DNA of 64,000 bases, from positions 9,910,001 through 9,974,000 of the forward strand of contig NZ_CP107942.1 of NCBI RefSeq assembly GCF_036053395.1. Direction: 5' to 3'. The translations under genes were made by a program, and so were the position numbers. Of the stretch, positions 1 through 10,121 are shown piece by piece. The number at the start of each line of letters is the position of its first letter. The first letter of the stretch is position 1. Below the pieces are notes generated by a model that worked only from the letters and a program-made list of their open reading frames with translations, had not been told where the DNA came from and made no database searches. The DNA is from Actinoplanes sp. NBC_00393. Lineage in GTDB: Bacteria; Actinomycetota; Actinomycetes; Mycobacteriales; Micromonosporaceae.

Positions 1-450
<450 letters not shown>

Positions 451-564
451 CCTAAATTTTCTGCTTGCGTCCACTGTGTGATTCACAGCAAACGAACAAC
501 CACCCCGGTAGTTCGGCCTCTAAAGGTCGGCCCGGGTTGCTGGTTTGTTCCACGCTGATGGTTG

Positions 565-682
565 TTTCGGTGGTCATAGCGGTGGGGAAACGCCCGGTTA
601 CATTCCGAACCCGGTAGCTAAGCCCGCCAGCGCCGATGGTACTGCACTCGGGAGGGTGTGGGAGAGTAGGACGCCGCCGGAC
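565..682 (+). rRNA. rrf: 5S ribosomal RNA
   Basis: The sequence follows the actinobacterial 5S pattern: TTTCGGTGGTCATAGCG at the 5' end, CCCGGTTACATTCCGAACC in the middle, and GGGAGAGTAGGACGCCGCC at the 3' end. The 5' TCGGTGG pairs with 3' CCGCCGG to form helix I. Its length of about 118 nt is normal. It is the last gene of the rrn operon. The ends are uncertain by one to three bases. Confidence 0.96.
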
Positions 683-691
683 TCAACGTGA

Positions 692-730
692 CAGAAAGGC
701 CCACCCGGGAACGGGTGGGCCTTTCTTTTT
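692..730. terminator. Intrinsic terminator of the rrn operon
   Basis: A near-perfect hairpin with arms AGAAAGGCCCACCCG and CGGGTGGGCCTTTCT is followed by a T-rich tail (TTTTTG). It lies directly behind 5S rRNA. It also sits before the stop of the converging gene at 767, and the mirror-image A-run (GACAGAAAGG) lets it work in both directions. Confidence 0.9.
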
Positions 731-766
731 GTTTATGGAACCGCGGCCGGCAGGGCGGCGGGGTGG

Positions 767-1456
767 TTAGTCGCGGGTCTGGGTGGCCTCGCGGATCTCG
801 CGCATCAGCGGGGCGGCGACGGACTCGTCCTGTTCGGGGAACATCGCCAGGGCGAGGCTGCCGTGGTCGGCCCAGCCGCACACTGTCAGGTCGCTGCCTT
901 CGCTGTGGGTGACGCCGCACTTCATGGTGCCGCCGAGCTCGCCGGCGTCGACCTCGTGGAGATCGGTGACCGCGCCTTCCTGGTCGGAGATCAGCTCGAA
1001 GGACGTGTCCAGGTCTTTTGCCGGGGACCAGAGCAGCGTCGTGCCGCCGAAGAAGAGGACGTTCTTGCCGTCGGCGGTGCTGTAGACGCCCCCCACGGTC
1101 TTGTCCATGCTGACCTCGGCGGACAGGGCGCCCTGCAGGTAGTCCGCGGTGGCGGTGGCGTCCTCGCTGCTGTTCAGCGTGAGAGCGCCGATCGCCGGGG
1201 GCGCGGAGAGTGTCGTGTTCCGCTGGGAGTTGACCTTCCACCCCCAGTAGCCGAGGGAGGCTGCGCCGGCGAGGGAGACGGTGAGCAGGGCGCCGAGCAC
1301 GACCGTACGGACCTTGCGACGGGACTCGGCGTCGCGCGGGTCGGGCTCGTCGTCGCCGGTCAGCGGGAACGGCGTCTCGTTGATCTCGAGCGGGGTCTCG
1401 TCCTGCGGAGCGGGGGAGTCGGCGGACGGGGGGATCGGTTGGCCGCGGTCGGACAT
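767..1456 (-). CDS. Single-pass membrane protein with extracytoplasmic WADHGS domain
   Basis: A 229-residue protein of unknown function. It has a Pro- and acidic-rich cytoplasmic tail (1-47), a basic stop RRKVR, one membrane helix (about 49-72) and an outer domain of roughly 155 residues. The outer domain has two cysteines in KCGV and TVCGWADHGS, which probably form a disulfide. The end of the larger protein at 17305-19062 is clearly homologous: same Cys pair, same WADHGS, same placement after a membrane helix. The start ATG has no Shine-Dalgarno; a TACGCT box lies 6 bases upstream, so the mRNA is probably leaderless. It is divergent from valS. Confidence 0.85.
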   Translation of the reverse strand: MSDRGQPIPPSADSPAPQDETPLEINETPFPLTGDDEPDPRDAESRRKVRTVVLGALLTVSLAGAASLGYWGWKVNSQRNTTLSAPPAIGALTLNSSEDATATADYLQGALSAEVSMDKTVGGVYSTADGKNVLFFGGTTLLWSPAKDLDTSFELISDQEGAVTDLHEVDAGELGGTMKCGVTHSEGSDLTVCGWADHGSLALAMFPEQDESVAAPLMREIREATQTRD

Positions 1457-1530
1457 CAGGCGAGCGTAGCCTCCCCCGACCGAGGAGGTGCGAATACCGG
1501 GCGCTCGGCGGGGCTCCGTAGACTTGTCGG
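1457..1530. promoter_or_regulatory. Divergent leaderless promoters for the WADHGS protein and valS
   Basis: On the minus strand TACGCT (1463-1468) lies 6 bases before the ATG at 1456. On the plus strand TAGACT (1519-1524) lies 6 bases before the GTG at 1531. Neither start has a Shine-Dalgarno sequence. Transcription would begin at or next to the start codon in both directions. This rests on motif spacing only. Confidence 0.6.
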
Positions 1531-4158
1531 GTGACCGATGAAACCCAGACCCGTACCCCCGACAGCCGGCCCACCGGTGGCCTCTCCGCCCAGTACCAGC
1601 CGGGCGAGGTAGAGCAGCGGCGGTACGAGCGGTGGGTATCGGAGGGCTACTTCACCGCCGACCCGAAGAGCGACAAGCCGCCGTTCACCATCGTCATCCC
1701 GCCGCCGAACGTGACCGGCTCGCTGCACGTCGGCCACGCCCTCGACCACACCATCCAGGACACCCTGGTCCGGTTGAAGCGGATGCAGGGCTTCGAGGTG
1801 CTCTGGCTGCCCGGCATGGACCACGCCGGCATCGCCACGCAGAACGTGGTGGAGCGCAAGCTCGCCGAGCAGCAGCTGTCCCGGCACGACCTGGGCCGCG
1901 AGAAGTTCGTACAGCGGGTGTGGGAGTGGAAGGCCGAGTCCGGCGGCGCCATCCTCGGGCAGATGAAGCGGCTCGGCGACTCCGTCGACTGGAGCCGTGA
2001 GCGCTTCACCATGGACGAGGGGCTGTCGCGGGCCGTCCAGACCATCTTCAAGAAGATGTTCGACGACGACCTGATCTACCGCGCGAACCGGATCATCAAC
2101 TGGTGCCCGCGCTGCCTCACCGCGCTCAGCGACATCGAGGTGGAGCACAGCGACGACGAGGGTGAACTCGTCTCGATCCGGTACGGCGCGGGCGACAACG
2201 CGATCGTCGTGGCAACCACCCGGGCGGAGACGATGCTCGGCGACACCGCGGTGGCGGTGCACCCGGACGACGAGCGGTACAAGCACCTGATCGGCACCGA
2301 GGTGGAGCTGCCGCTGACCGGCCGGCGCATCCCGATCGTGGCCGACGAGCACGTCGACCCGTCGTTCGGCACCGGTGCGGTGAAGGTGACCCCGGCCCAC
2401 GACCCGAACGACTTCGAGATCGGGCAGCGGCACGGGCTGCCGAGCCTCACCATCATGGACGAACGAGCCGTCATCACCGTACCGGGACCGTTTGAAGGCC
2501 TGGACCGCTTCGAAGCGCGACCGGCCATCGTGGCGGCCCTGCGGGAGCAGGGTCGGATCGTCGCTGAAAAGCGGCCCTACCTGCACTCGGTGGGCCACTG
2601 CTCGCGGTGCAAGACCACCGTGGAGCCGCGGCTGTCGCTGCAGTGGTTCGTGAAGACCGGGCCGCTGGCGAAGGCGGCGGGTGACGCCGTGCGCGACGGC
2701 CGGGTGAAGATCGAGCCGGCCGAGCTGTCCAAGCGGTACTTCGCCTGGGTCGACAACATGCACGACTGGTGCATCTCCCGGCAGCTGTGGTGGGGCCACC
2801 GGATCCCGGTCTGGTACGGCCCGGCCGGCGAGGTCGTCTGCGTCGGACCGGACGAGCAGCCGCCGTCGGGTGACGGCTGGCGCCAGGACGAGGACGTGCT
2901 GGACACCTGGTTCTCCTCGGGTCTGTGGCCGTTCTCCACGCTGGGCTGGCCGGAGCAGACCGCCGAGCTGGAGAAGTTCTACCCGACCAGCGTGCTGGTC
3001 ACCGGGTACGACATCCTCTTCTTCTGGGTCGCCCGGATGATGATGTTCGGTCTGTACGCGATGGACGGCAAGCAGCCGTTCGACGTGGTGAACCTGCACG
3101 GCATGGTGCGCGACCAGTTCGGCAAGAAGATGTCGAAGTCGTTCGGCAACGTCGTCGACCCGCTGGACTGGATCGACCGGTACGGCGCCGACGCCACCCG
3201 GTTCACGCTGGCCCGGGGCGCGAACCCCGGCTCGGACGTGCCGGTCAGCGAGGAGTGGTGCCAGGGCTCGCGGAACTTCTGCAACAAGCTCTGGAACGCC
3301 ACCCGGTTCGCGCTGATGAACGGCGCGACGGTCGACGGTGACCTGCCGGACAGCTCCGAGCTGTCCGCGATCGACAAGTGGATCGTGTCCCGCCTGCAGC
3401 ACACCATCGGCGAGGTCAACGAGCACTTCGAGCGGTACGAGTACGCGAAGGTCTGCGACGCCCTGTACCACTTCGCGTGGGACGACGTCTGCGACTGGTA
3501 TCTCGAGCTGAGCAAGCCGGTGCTCGCGGCCGGCAGCACGACGACCCAGCGGGTCCTCGGGCACGTCCTCGACCAGCTGCTGCGCCTGCTGCACCCGGTG
3601 ATCCCGTTCGTCACCGAGGAGCTGTGGATTGCGCTGACCGGCGGCGAGACCGTGATGCGCGCGTCCTGGCCGACGGTCGACAGGGCGCTGATCGACGACG
3701 CCGCCGAGGATGAGCTGGCCGCTCTGCAGAAGGTGGTCACCGAGGTCCGGCGGTTCCGTTCGGACCAGGGCCTCAAGCCGAGCCAGCGGGTCGGTGCGGC
3801 GCTCACCGGCCTGGGCAACGTCGGCATCGACACGCATGAGCCGCTGATCCGTTCGCTGGCCCGGCTCGACGCGCCGGCCGCCGGCTTCACGGCCACCGCG
3901 ACCCTCGCGGTGAGCGGCGGCATCACGGTCGACCTGGACACCCGCGGGGCGATCGACGTCAAGGCCGAGCGGGCCCGGCTGGAGAAGGACCGCGCGGCCG
4001 CCGAGAAGGAGGCGACCCAGTGCCGGGCCAAGCTCGGCAACGAGGCGTTCATCGGCAAGGCGCCCGAGCAGGTGGTCGCCAAGATCAAGGACCGCCTGGC
4101 GGCGGCCGAGGCGGATCTGGTCCGGATCGCCGCGGCGCTCGAGGCGTTGCCGGCATGA
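1531..4158 (+). CDS. valS: Valyl-tRNA synthetase
   Basis: Charges tRNA-Val with valine in the cytoplasm (class I synthetase, 875 residues, normal length). The nucleotide-binding HVGH motif is at residues 66-69 and KMSKS at 533-537. A CP1 editing domain lies between them, with [18 protein letters not shown] typical of ValRS editing. A tRNA-binding coiled coil forms the C-terminus. The start is GTG without a Shine-Dalgarno, 6 bases after TAGACT. The stop overlaps the start of folC by 4 bases (ATGA), so the two are translationally coupled, an order conserved in actinobacteria. Confidence 0.98.
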   Translation: MTDETQTRTPDSRPTGGLSAQYQPGEVEQRRYERWVSEGYFTADPKSDKPPFTIVIPPPNVTGSLHVGHALDHTIQDTLVRLKRMQGFEVLWLPGMDHAGIATQNVVERKLAEQQLSRHDLGREKFVQRVWEWKAESGGAILGQMKRLGDSVDWSRERFTMDEGLSRAVQTIFKKMFDDDLIYRANRIINWCPRCLTALSDIEVEHSDDEGELVSIRYGAGDNAIVVATTRAETMLGDTAVAVHPDDERYKHLIGTEVELPLTGRRIPIVADEHVDPSFGTGAVKVTPAHDPNDFEIGQRHGLPSLTIMDERAVITVPGPFEGLDRFEARPAIVAALREQGRIVAEKRPYLHSVGHCSRCKTTVEPRLSLQWFVKTGPLAKAAGDAVRDGRVKIEPAELSKRYFAWVDNMHDWCISRQLWWGHRIPVWYGPAGEVVCVGPDEQPPSGDGWRQDEDVLDTWFSSGLWPFSTLGWPEQTAELEKFYPTSVLVTGYDILFFWVARMMMFGLYAMDGKQPFDVVNLHGMVRDQFGKKMSKSFGNVVDPLDWIDRYGADATRFTLARGANPGSDVPVSEEWCQGSRNFCNKLWNATRFALMNGATVDGDLPDSSELSAIDKWIVSRLQHTIGEVNEHFERYEYAKVCDALYHFAWDDVCDWYLELSKPVLAAGSTTTQRVLGHVLDQLLRLLHPVIPFVTEELWIALTGGETVMRASWPTVDRALIDDAAEDELAALQKVVTEVRRFRSDQGLKPSQRVGAALTGLGNVGIDTHEPLIRSLARLDAPAAGFTATATLAVSGGITVDLDTRGAIDVKAERARLEKDRAAAEKEATQCRAKLGNEAFIGKAPEQVVAKIKDRLAAAEADLVRIAAALEALPA

Positions 4159-5480
4159 GCGAGTACGCCGAGGTCGAGGCCGCGCTCAACGAGCGCGGCT
4201 TCACCCGCATGGTCTTCGACATGCAGAAGATCCGGGACCTGATGGACGTGCTGGGCAGCCCGCAGCGGGCGTACCCGGCCATCCACCTGACCGGGACCAA
4301 CGGCAAGACCAGCACGGCCCGGATGATTGACGCGCTGCTGCGGGCCCACGGTCTGCACACCGGCCGTTACACCAGCCCGCACCTGGAGACCGTGCGGGAG
4401 CGGATCAGCCTGGACGGCGAGTCGATCTCCGAGGACCGGCTCGTCGCCACGTACGACGAGGTCGCGCCGCTCGCCGAGCTGATCGATGCGCGCAACCCCG
4501 AGCCGCTGACCTACTTCGACATGACCACGGCGATGGCGTACGCGGCGTTCGCCGACGCCCCGGTCGACATCGCGGTGGTCGAGGTGGGCCTCGGCGGCGA
4601 GGAGGACGCCACCAACGTCATCGACGCCGGGGTCTGTGTGCTGATGCCGATCGGGCTGGACCACACCGAGTGGCTGGGCGACACGATCGAGGACATCGCC
4701 TGGCACAAGGTGGGCATCATCCACAAGGACGCCACGGTGATCACCGCGCTGCAGAGCGAGGAGGCCATGCGGCCCATCCTGGAGCGCTGCGCGGACATGG
4801 GCGCCACGCTGGCCCGGGAGGGCAGCGAGTTCGGCGTGGTCGAACGGGCCCAGGCGGTCGGCGGCCAGGTGCTCACCCTGCAGGGGCTCGGCGGTGTCTA
4901 CGACGAGATCTTCCTGCCGCTCTTCGGGGCGCACCAGGCGCAGAACGCGGCGATCGCGCTTGCGGCGGTCGAGGCGTTCCTCGGCGCCGGCCCGGGCAAA
5001 CAGCTCGAACTGGAGCTGGTCCGGGAAGGTTTCGCCCAGGTCGACTCGCCGGGCCGGCTGGAGCGGGTCCGCAGCGCACCGACCATCCTGCTGGACGGCG
5101 CGCACAACCCGCACGGCATGGCCGCCACGGTCACCGCGCTGGAGGAGGAGTTCACCTTCCGGCATCTGGTGGCGGTGCTGGCGGTCCTCGGCGACAAGGA
5201 CGTCACCGGCCTGCTCGACCTGCTCGAACCGGCGGTCGCCCGGATCGTGGTGACGCAGAACAGCTCACCGCGTTCGATGCCGGTCGAGGAGCTCGCTCAG
5301 TTGGCGATCGCGGTCTTCGGCGAGGACCGGGTCCAGATCGCGCAGAACATGCCGGACGCCATCGAGGAGGCCGTGGTGCTGGCCGAGGAGGACGCGTCCG
5401 GCGAGATGAGCGGGGTCGGTGTGCTGATCACCGGTTCGGTCGTCACCGTCGCCGACGCCCGGAAGCTGCTGAAACGATGA
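4155..5480 (+). CDS. folC: Folylpolyglutamate synthase / dihydrofolate synthase
   Basis: Adds glutamate to folates (and usually also makes dihydrofolate from dihydropteroate), a Mur-ligase-family ATP enzyme of 441 residues. The P-loop GTNGKTS is at 47-53, followed by the [11 protein letters not shown] motif and [11 protein letters not shown], the Mur-ligase C-terminal signature. The start was chosen at the ATG that overlaps the valS stop as ATGA. It overlaps the next gene by 4 bases as well, so valS, folC and the DUF4233 gene form one tight operon. Confidence 0.96.
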   Translation: MSEYAEVEAALNERGFTRMVFDMQKIRDLMDVLGSPQRAYPAIHLTGTNGKTSTARMIDALLRAHGLHTGRYTSPHLETVRERISLDGESISEDRLVATYDEVAPLAELIDARNPEPLTYFDMTTAMAYAAFADAPVDIAVVEVGLGGEEDATNVIDAGVCVLMPIGLDHTEWLGDTIEDIAWHKVGIIHKDATVITALQSEEAMRPILERCADMGATLAREGSEFGVVERAQAVGGQVLTLQGLGGVYDEIFLPLFGAHQAQNAAIALAAVEAFLGAGPGKQLELELVREGFAQVDSPGRLERVRSAPTILLDGAHNPHGMAATVTALEEEFTFRHLVAVLAVLGDKDVTGLLDLLEPAVARIVVTQNSSPRSMPVEELAQLAIAVFGEDRVQIAQNMPDAIEEAVVLAEEDASGEMSGVGVLITGSVVTVADARKLLKR

Positions 5481-5872
5481 CCGAGCCGGAGAAGGCCGCG
5501 ATGCCGGCCGAGGGCGGGCAGCCGGGCGCGGCTCGCCCTTCCGGGCTGCGCAACCCCGAAGCGGCGGTACGCGGACTCGGCGCCGGAACCCTGGTGCTGG
5601 AGGCGATCGTGCTGCTCCTGGCGATCGTGCCGATCCAGAAACTCAGCGGGGACATCCCCGGCTGGGGGATCGCCGCGGTGGTCGCCCTGGCGGTGGTGGC
5701 CGTCGTGCTGGCCGGCTGCATGCGCCGGCCCTGGGCGTGGCCGGCGGGCGCCATCCTGCAGGTGCTCCTGCTCGCCTGCGGGCTGGTGCACTGGTCGCTC
5801 GCCGTACTGGGGCTGATCTTCGGTGCGGTCTGGGCCTACAACTACAACGTGCGGCGGACGATCCTCGGCTGA
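5477..5872 (+). CDS. DUF4233 membrane protein
   Basis: A 131-residue integral membrane protein of unknown function. After a Pro/Gly-rich N-terminal tail of about 30 residues come four hydrophobic segments (about 40-58, 66-84, 90-107, 108-123) and a basic end (NVRRTILG). It is recognised by its fixed position behind folC in actinobacteria and by the family pattern. The ATG overlaps the folC stop (ATGA). In many relatives ndk follows directly; here a gene on the other strand intervenes. Confidence 0.85.
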   Translation: MTEPEKAAMPAEGGQPGAARPSGLRNPEAAVRGLGAGTLVLEAIVLLLAIVPIQKLSGDIPGWGIAAVVALAVVAVVLAGCMRRPWAWPAGAILQVLLLACGLVHWSLAVLGLIFGAVWAYNYNVRRTILG

Positions 5873-5891
5873 GGACCGTCCGCTCCGCCGG

Positions 5892-8024
5892 TCAGCGGAT
5901 GGCACGCCACTGGGTGATCGCGATGTTGTGGTTGTCCGGGTCGCGGAACGTCGCGGACCAGAGCTCCAGCTTGTCGCCGCGGTTCACCGGGCGGGGCGAG
6001 TGCACGAACTTCACACCCTTCTCCCGCAGCTCCTCGTAGACCGAGTCCACGTCACCGACCTCCAGGTTGAGGTGGATCAGCCGGCCGGCGTCGGCGGCCA
6101 GGTTGTGCACGGTCCGGAGCACCAGACGGGTGTCACCGGAGGCGAGCACGGCGCTGCTCTCGCCGCTGTCGATCTCGAAGAAGCCGAGGATGTCCCGGTA
6201 GAAGGCGATCGACCGGGGCAGGTCGGTCACCAGCACGGTGATGCCGACGCCGTGGATCGCGCCGGCCGGGCCGGGGCGGGCGCTCGGGTACGCCGTGATG
6301 ACTTCGGCGGCGTGTTCGTCGGGCTCGGCTGCGCCGCCGAAGTCGCCCCAAGGGCTGCTGGGAGCCCGCTCAGGACGGTCCTCAGCGGCGTCGCCCGGGA
6401 CGGTGTCGGCCGGGATGGTGTCGGCCGGGGGCGCGATGATGCCGTCTGCGAGGGCACTGGACGCGGCGGGAGTGGTCTCCGGCGCGGGCTCCGGGTCGGC
6501 GTCCAGCGGGATGTCGATGTCGTCGGTGGGCGGTGCGGCCGGGGAGGGCGTCGACGGTGGTGGCGCGCTGGGGAAGGGACGATCGGGAGCCGGTGCGGTG
6601 GGTGGCGCCGAGACCGGGGACGGCACGGCGGCCTCCGCGGTGCGGATCGGCTCCGGCGCCGGGCGGGCGGACGTCGGGGTGGGTTCCGCGTGGCCGGGAT
6701 CGTCGGTGTCCGGCGTGGGTGCCTGCCGGGGGAGCTGATCGGTGACGTCGTTGGGCTGGGCGAAGAAGCGGGTCCGGCCGGACGAGGTGGACGGCGGGAC
6801 CGGCTCGGCGTCTTCGCTGGTGGGGGCACTGCCGGCGGGCCAGGCGATGGTGTCGGGCTCGGTCGCGGCCGGGTCCTGGCGCGACGGGGGACCGGTGGGC
6901 GCCCAGGCGGTGGTGGCGTCGTCCGGTGGGGACGGCTCGTCGAGGGGCAGGTCGACCGGTGGGTCGTCGGCCGGAGTGCGCTGGGACGGGGTTCGGGCGG
7001 GTGCTTCGGGCGTACCGGAAGCGGGTTGTCTCTCGGCTGTCACCGTGCCTGCGGTGCCGCGCGGTTTGGGGCTCGGGCGCGTGCCGGGCGGGCGGCTGGT
7101 GGATGTGCGTGCGGTAGGTGTGCTGGGGCCTGGCATGAAGCCCGGGGTGAAGCCGCCGGGATCATCCGGATCGGTGGTGGCCTCCGCGTCCGGCGCGGAA
7201 GCGTGGGCCGCGCTGAAGTCGGACGAGCCCGCATCGGGCGCGCTCTCATCACGGGGGGAAGAACGGCCGAAACGGCTCGCCCCCTTGGCGCGGCGGGGAA
7301 GCGGCGGCGGCTCCTCGTCGGCGTCGACCAGCTGGCCCTCGACGATCGTGCCGGTGGGGGTGTGGCGGACCACGACGGGCGTGGTCGTCTGGGTGTCGCT
7401 GTAGGCGGCCGTGCGGTACTCCGGCTGCGGCGGAGGCGGCGGCTCGTCGGCGTCGACCGCCCAGTCGCGATCGTCCCGGTTCGCCCAGGGCGGTGGCGGC
7501 TCGTCGGTGCCGAGCACGTCGTCGTCGATCTCGTCGTCCGGCGCGTACTCGGTGGCGGCGGCCGGCGGTGGCGGGTCGCCGTCCTCGCGGGCCGGAGCGT
7601 CGTTCCAGTTGACCCGGACCCGGCGGGTGTCGTCGACGTCCACGGTGATCGGCAACGTGGTGCCGAGCGCCGGCCACTTCGCCACCGGGATGCGGGACTC
7701 GCGGATCACCGTCTCGAAGGTGCCCAGACCCGGCGCCACCACGATGGCGTCGATGTCGGCCCGGCCGTACGCCGACGAGACCGGGGCCGGCGGTATCGCC
7801 CGGACCTCCGCACTGCCGGCCACGGTGGCCCGCCCGCCGCGCCGGTTGGACACGTTGACCAGGGCCAGCACGATGGCGAGTGCCAGGACGGCGACGCCGA
7901 AGAACGCGACGGCCATGCTCGACATGCCGAGCCCGAAAACGATCACGAAGACCGCGAGCGTGCCCATGACCGCCGCCACCAGCTTGCGGGCGGGAGCGAT
8001 GGGCCGGCCGGTCTGGTTCGCCAC
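5892..8024 (-). CDS. Membrane-anchored protein with C-terminal VOC (glyoxalase-like) domain
   Basis: A 710-residue mosaic. Two membrane helices lie at about 14-33 and 35-57. A short folded cytoplasmic segment follows (about 70-140, with TFETVIRESRIPVAKWPALG). About 430 residues of Pro/Ala/Thr/Asp-rich, probably disordered chain come next. A complete VOC domain ends the protein (about 585-710: GVGITVLVTDLPRSIAFYRD, then FRDPDNHNIAI). VOC domains bind metal and act in lyase, dioxygenase or resistance reactions; the substrate here cannot be told. The start GTG has a good Shine-Dalgarno (GGAGG, 6-base spacer). The gene interrupts the usual DUF4233-ndk order and is convergent with DUF4233. Confidence 0.85.
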   Translation of the reverse strand: MANQTGRPIAPARKLVAAVMGTLAVFVIVFGLGMSSMAVAFFGVAVLALAIVLALVNVSNRRGGRATVAGSAEVRAIPPAPVSSAYGRADIDAIVVAPGLGTFETVIRESRIPVAKWPALGTTLPITVDVDDTRRVRVNWNDAPAREDGDPPPPAAATEYAPDDEIDDDVLGTDEPPPPWANRDDRDWAVDADEPPPPPQPEYRTAAYSDTQTTTPVVVRHTPTGTIVEGQLVDADEEPPPLPRRAKGASRFGRSSPRDESAPDAGSSDFSAAHASAPDAEATTDPDDPGGFTPGFMPGPSTPTARTSTSRPPGTRPSPKPRGTAGTVTAERQPASGTPEAPARTPSQRTPADDPPVDLPLDEPSPPDDATTAWAPTGPPSRQDPAATEPDTIAWPAGSAPTSEDAEPVPPSTSSGRTRFFAQPNDVTDQLPRQAPTPDTDDPGHAEPTPTSARPAPEPIRTAEAAVPSPVSAPPTAPAPDRPFPSAPPPSTPSPAAPPTDDIDIPLDADPEPAPETTPAASSALADGIIAPPADTIPADTVPGDAAEDRPERAPSSPWGDFGGAAEPDEHAAEVITAYPSARPGPAGAIHGVGITVLVTDLPRSIAFYRDILGFFEIDSGESSAVLASGDTRLVLRTVHNLAADAGRLIHLNLEVGDVDSVYEELREKGVKFVHSPRPVNRGDKLELWSATFRDPDNHNIAITQWRAIR

Positions 8025-8126
8025 TGTGGACCTCCACGGTTGTTCCCCGTCAGGTTATGGCCCGCCGGTGGCTTGGCGAAAGTACGCCGGTCCGGGCATC
8101 CCCGCTCGGCCCGATCGTGGTACCGA

Positions 8127-8158
8127 TAGGCTGAACTCCCGCTCGTCTTTTACGGAGG
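8127..8158 (+). promoter_or_regulatory. ndk promoter -10 box and Shine-Dalgarno
   Basis: TAGGCT at 8127-8132 is a plausible -10 box. GGAGG at 8154-8158 sits 6 bases before the GTG start of ndk. No convincing -35 element is seen. Confidence 0.55.
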
Positions 8159-8164
8159 AACCGC

Positions 8165-8581
8165 GTGTCCAGCACCACCGAGCGTTCACTCGTGCTCATC
8201 AAGCCCGACGCGGTCCGTCGCGGCCTGCTCGGCGAGATCCTTTCTCGCTTCGAGCGTAAGGGCCTGGTCATCGAAGCGCTGGAGTTGCGCACGATGGACG
8301 CCTCGCTGGCCGACGCGCACTACGCCGAGCACGTCGACAAAGCTTTTTACCCACCGCTCAAGACTTTTATGACCAGCGGCCCGCTGGCTGCCCTGGTGCT
8401 CTCCGGCGACTCGGTGATCGAGGTGGTGCGCGGCATGATCGGCGCCACCGACGGCCGCAAGGCGGCGGCCGGCACCATCCGGGGTGACCTGGCGCTCTCC
8501 AACCGGGAGAACCTCGTGCACGCCTCCGACTCGCCGGAGAGCGCCGAGCGTGAGCTGGCCCTCTGGTTCCCGAAGCTCTAG
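8165..8581 (+). CDS. ndk: Nucleoside diphosphate kinase
   Basis: Balances nucleoside triphosphate pools by passing the gamma-phosphate through a phosphohistidine. It has 138 residues, the normal size. The phosphorylated histidine is His119 in ENLVHASDS; most family members have Gly after it (HGSDS), here Ala. Conserved LVLIKPDAV at 9-17 and [16 protein letters not shown] at 93-108 are present. The GTG start has a strong Shine-Dalgarno. The stop TAG shares the palindrome CTAG with the stop of the converging ABC permease gene. Confidence 0.97.
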   Translation: MSSTTERSLVLIKPDAVRRGLLGEILSRFERKGLVIEALELRTMDASLADAHYAEHVDKAFYPPLKTFMTSGPLAALVLSGDSVIEVVRGMIGATDGRKAAAGTIRGDLALSNRENLVHASDSPESAERELALWFPKL

Positions 8582-9363
8582 AGCGTCTCCAGGCTCGCTC
8601 GCCGGCGTGACTCCGCCTCGAAGATCTTGAGGAGGACCGCGGCGAGCAGCGCGTAACCGGCGCCGACCAGCAACTCGGCGAGCAGCGCGGGCGCGGCCGC
8701 ACCCAGGCCGCGCCCGGCGGCGAGCAGCCGGGCTGCCTCGGCCGCGTGGGTGATCGGCAGGACGTGCCCGACACCGGCCATCCACTCCGGCAGGCTTCCG
8801 CGTGGCACGTTGACGCCGGTGAGCAGCAGCAGGACGGCCACCGCGACGTTCGAGACGACGAAGACGTCCCGGAATCGCAGGCCCAGCGCGCCGAGCGTGA
8901 GCCCGAAGAACCCGCAGGCCAGCGACCCGGCCGCCAGAGCGAGCGCGAGACCGGGCAGCGCGGCGGGCGGAATCCGCAGGCCGAGCAGGAGAGTGCCGGT
9001 GGTCAGCGTGAAGGCTGCGATCAGCAGGCCGTTCCCGGCGTACGGGAGAACGCGCCCCCAGAAGATCGCGGTGCGACTTCGCGGTGACAGCAGCACCGGC
9101 CCGAGAGTCCCGTAGCGGCGCTCGTTGGCGACCGCCATCGTCCCGCCGAAGACGCACGCCGACGAGGCCGCCAGCACGGCGTTGCCGACGATGAAGAACC
9201 CGTCGTCGGCGACCTGCAGCTGCCGGCCCAGGTACGCGAAGAAGAGCAGCTGGAACGTCGGCCCGGCGAGCAGCGTGCCGGTGTACATCGCGGGCGAGGT
9301 CCAGTTGAACAGGGCGCGGTACGCGAGCACGCCCCCGGTCGTGATCAGTCGCAGTGTTCTCAT
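8578..9363 (-). CDS. ABC-2 type transporter permease (distal)
   Basis: A membrane subunit of 261 residues with about six hydrophobic helices and the ABC-2 layout ([19 protein letters not shown] in the loop after helix 2, then the ALGLRFRD helix). It is the last gene of a four-gene operon with an ArsR-like regulator, an ATPase and another permease. It begins inside the stop of the previous gene (4-base overlap). The pair of permeases suggests a heterodimeric exporter; the cargo is unknown. Confidence 0.87.
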   Translation of the reverse strand: MRTLRLITTGGVLAYRALFNWTSPAMYTGTLLAGPTFQLLFFAYLGRQLQVADDGFFIVGNAVLAASSACVFGGTMAVANERRYGTLGPVLLSPRSRTAIFWGRVLPYAGNGLLIAAFTLTTGTLLLGLRIPPAALPGLALALAAGSLACGFFGLTLGALGLRFRDVFVVSNVAVAVLLLLTGVNVPRGSLPEWMAGVGHVLPITHAAEAARLLAAGRGLGAAAPALLAELLVGAGYALLAAVLLKIFEAESRRRASLETL

Positions 9364-10121
9364 GACAGCGCCAGGGTTCCGGCCGCACGGGCGCGGCGTT
9401 CGAACGAGGCGAGGCAGTACGCGCCGAGCAGCAGGCAGGCCGCGCTGATCGCCAGGCAGATCGCGATCGACGGCCAGACCGGTCCGCCGACGGTGGCTTC
9501 CCGCACGGCGCGGGCGCCCCAGGTGGTGGGCAGCACGGCCGCGATCGGCGCGGTCCAGGGCGGCAGCACGCTGATCGGCACCAGCATCCCGGAGAGCAGC
9601 CAGATCGGGTAGTCGAGCGGGTTGGCGAGCGCGTTCGCGTTGCGCAGCAGCACGAACGTGGAGGCGAGCAGCAGGCCGAACATGCCCAGGCCGAACACGC
9701 AGGCGACGGTGGCCGCGAGGAAGGCGAGCGGGCGGGCGAGGTCGAGCGGGATGCCGTACAGCAGGCGGCCCCAGAGCAGGGTGGCGAGCAGGGCGTAGGT
9801 GCCGGTGATCGCGGTGGCGGTGGTGATCGGCAGGATCACCGCGACCGGCCGCCGGGGCGTCATCATGATCATTTCCAGGGTGCCGAGCCAGCGCTGGTTC
9901 TGGATCGCCCCGCCGGATCCGGAGATCACCGAGGCCCAGACGCCCATCAGCCCCGCGCCGACCGCGGCCTCGAGCAGACGGTGCGGCTGGTCGCCGGCCC
10001 GGAACAGGTACACCGCCATGGTGGCCTGGACGACCGGGATGAGCAGGGCCAGCGCGATCTCGAACGGGGACCGGCTCAGGTGTTTGACGTGCATCACCAT
10101 GCCGAGCAGCAGGGTTCTCAT
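9360..10121 (-). CDS. ABC-2 type transporter permease (proximal)
   Basis: A 253-residue membrane subunit with about six helices. The loop IQNQRWLGTLEMIMMTPRRP matches the equivalent loop of the second permease, which supports a common origin. It overlaps the ATPase stop by 4 bases, so translation is coupled. Together with the ATPase and the second permease it should form an ABC exporter for a small hydrophobic compound or drug, but nothing in the sequence identifies it. Confidence 0.87.
   Translation of the reverse strand: MRTLLLGMVMHVKHLSRSPFEIALALLIPVVQATMAVYLFRAGDQPHRLLEAAVGAGLMGVWASVISGSGGAIQNQRWLGTLEMIMMTPRRPVAVILPITTATAITGTYALLATLLWGRLLYGIPLDLARPLAFLAATVACVFGLGMFGLLLASTFVLLRNANALANPLDYPIWLLSGMLVPISVLPPWTAPIAAVLPTTWGARAVREATVGGPVWPSIAICLAISAACLLLGAYCLASFERRARAAGTLALS

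Noticed and set aside
5823..8129. 768-residue open frame on the plus strand
   Set aside because: It is antisense to the VOC protein. The minus-strand protein has a good start, membrane helices and a recognisable domain; the plus frame is Gly/Arg-rich without any.
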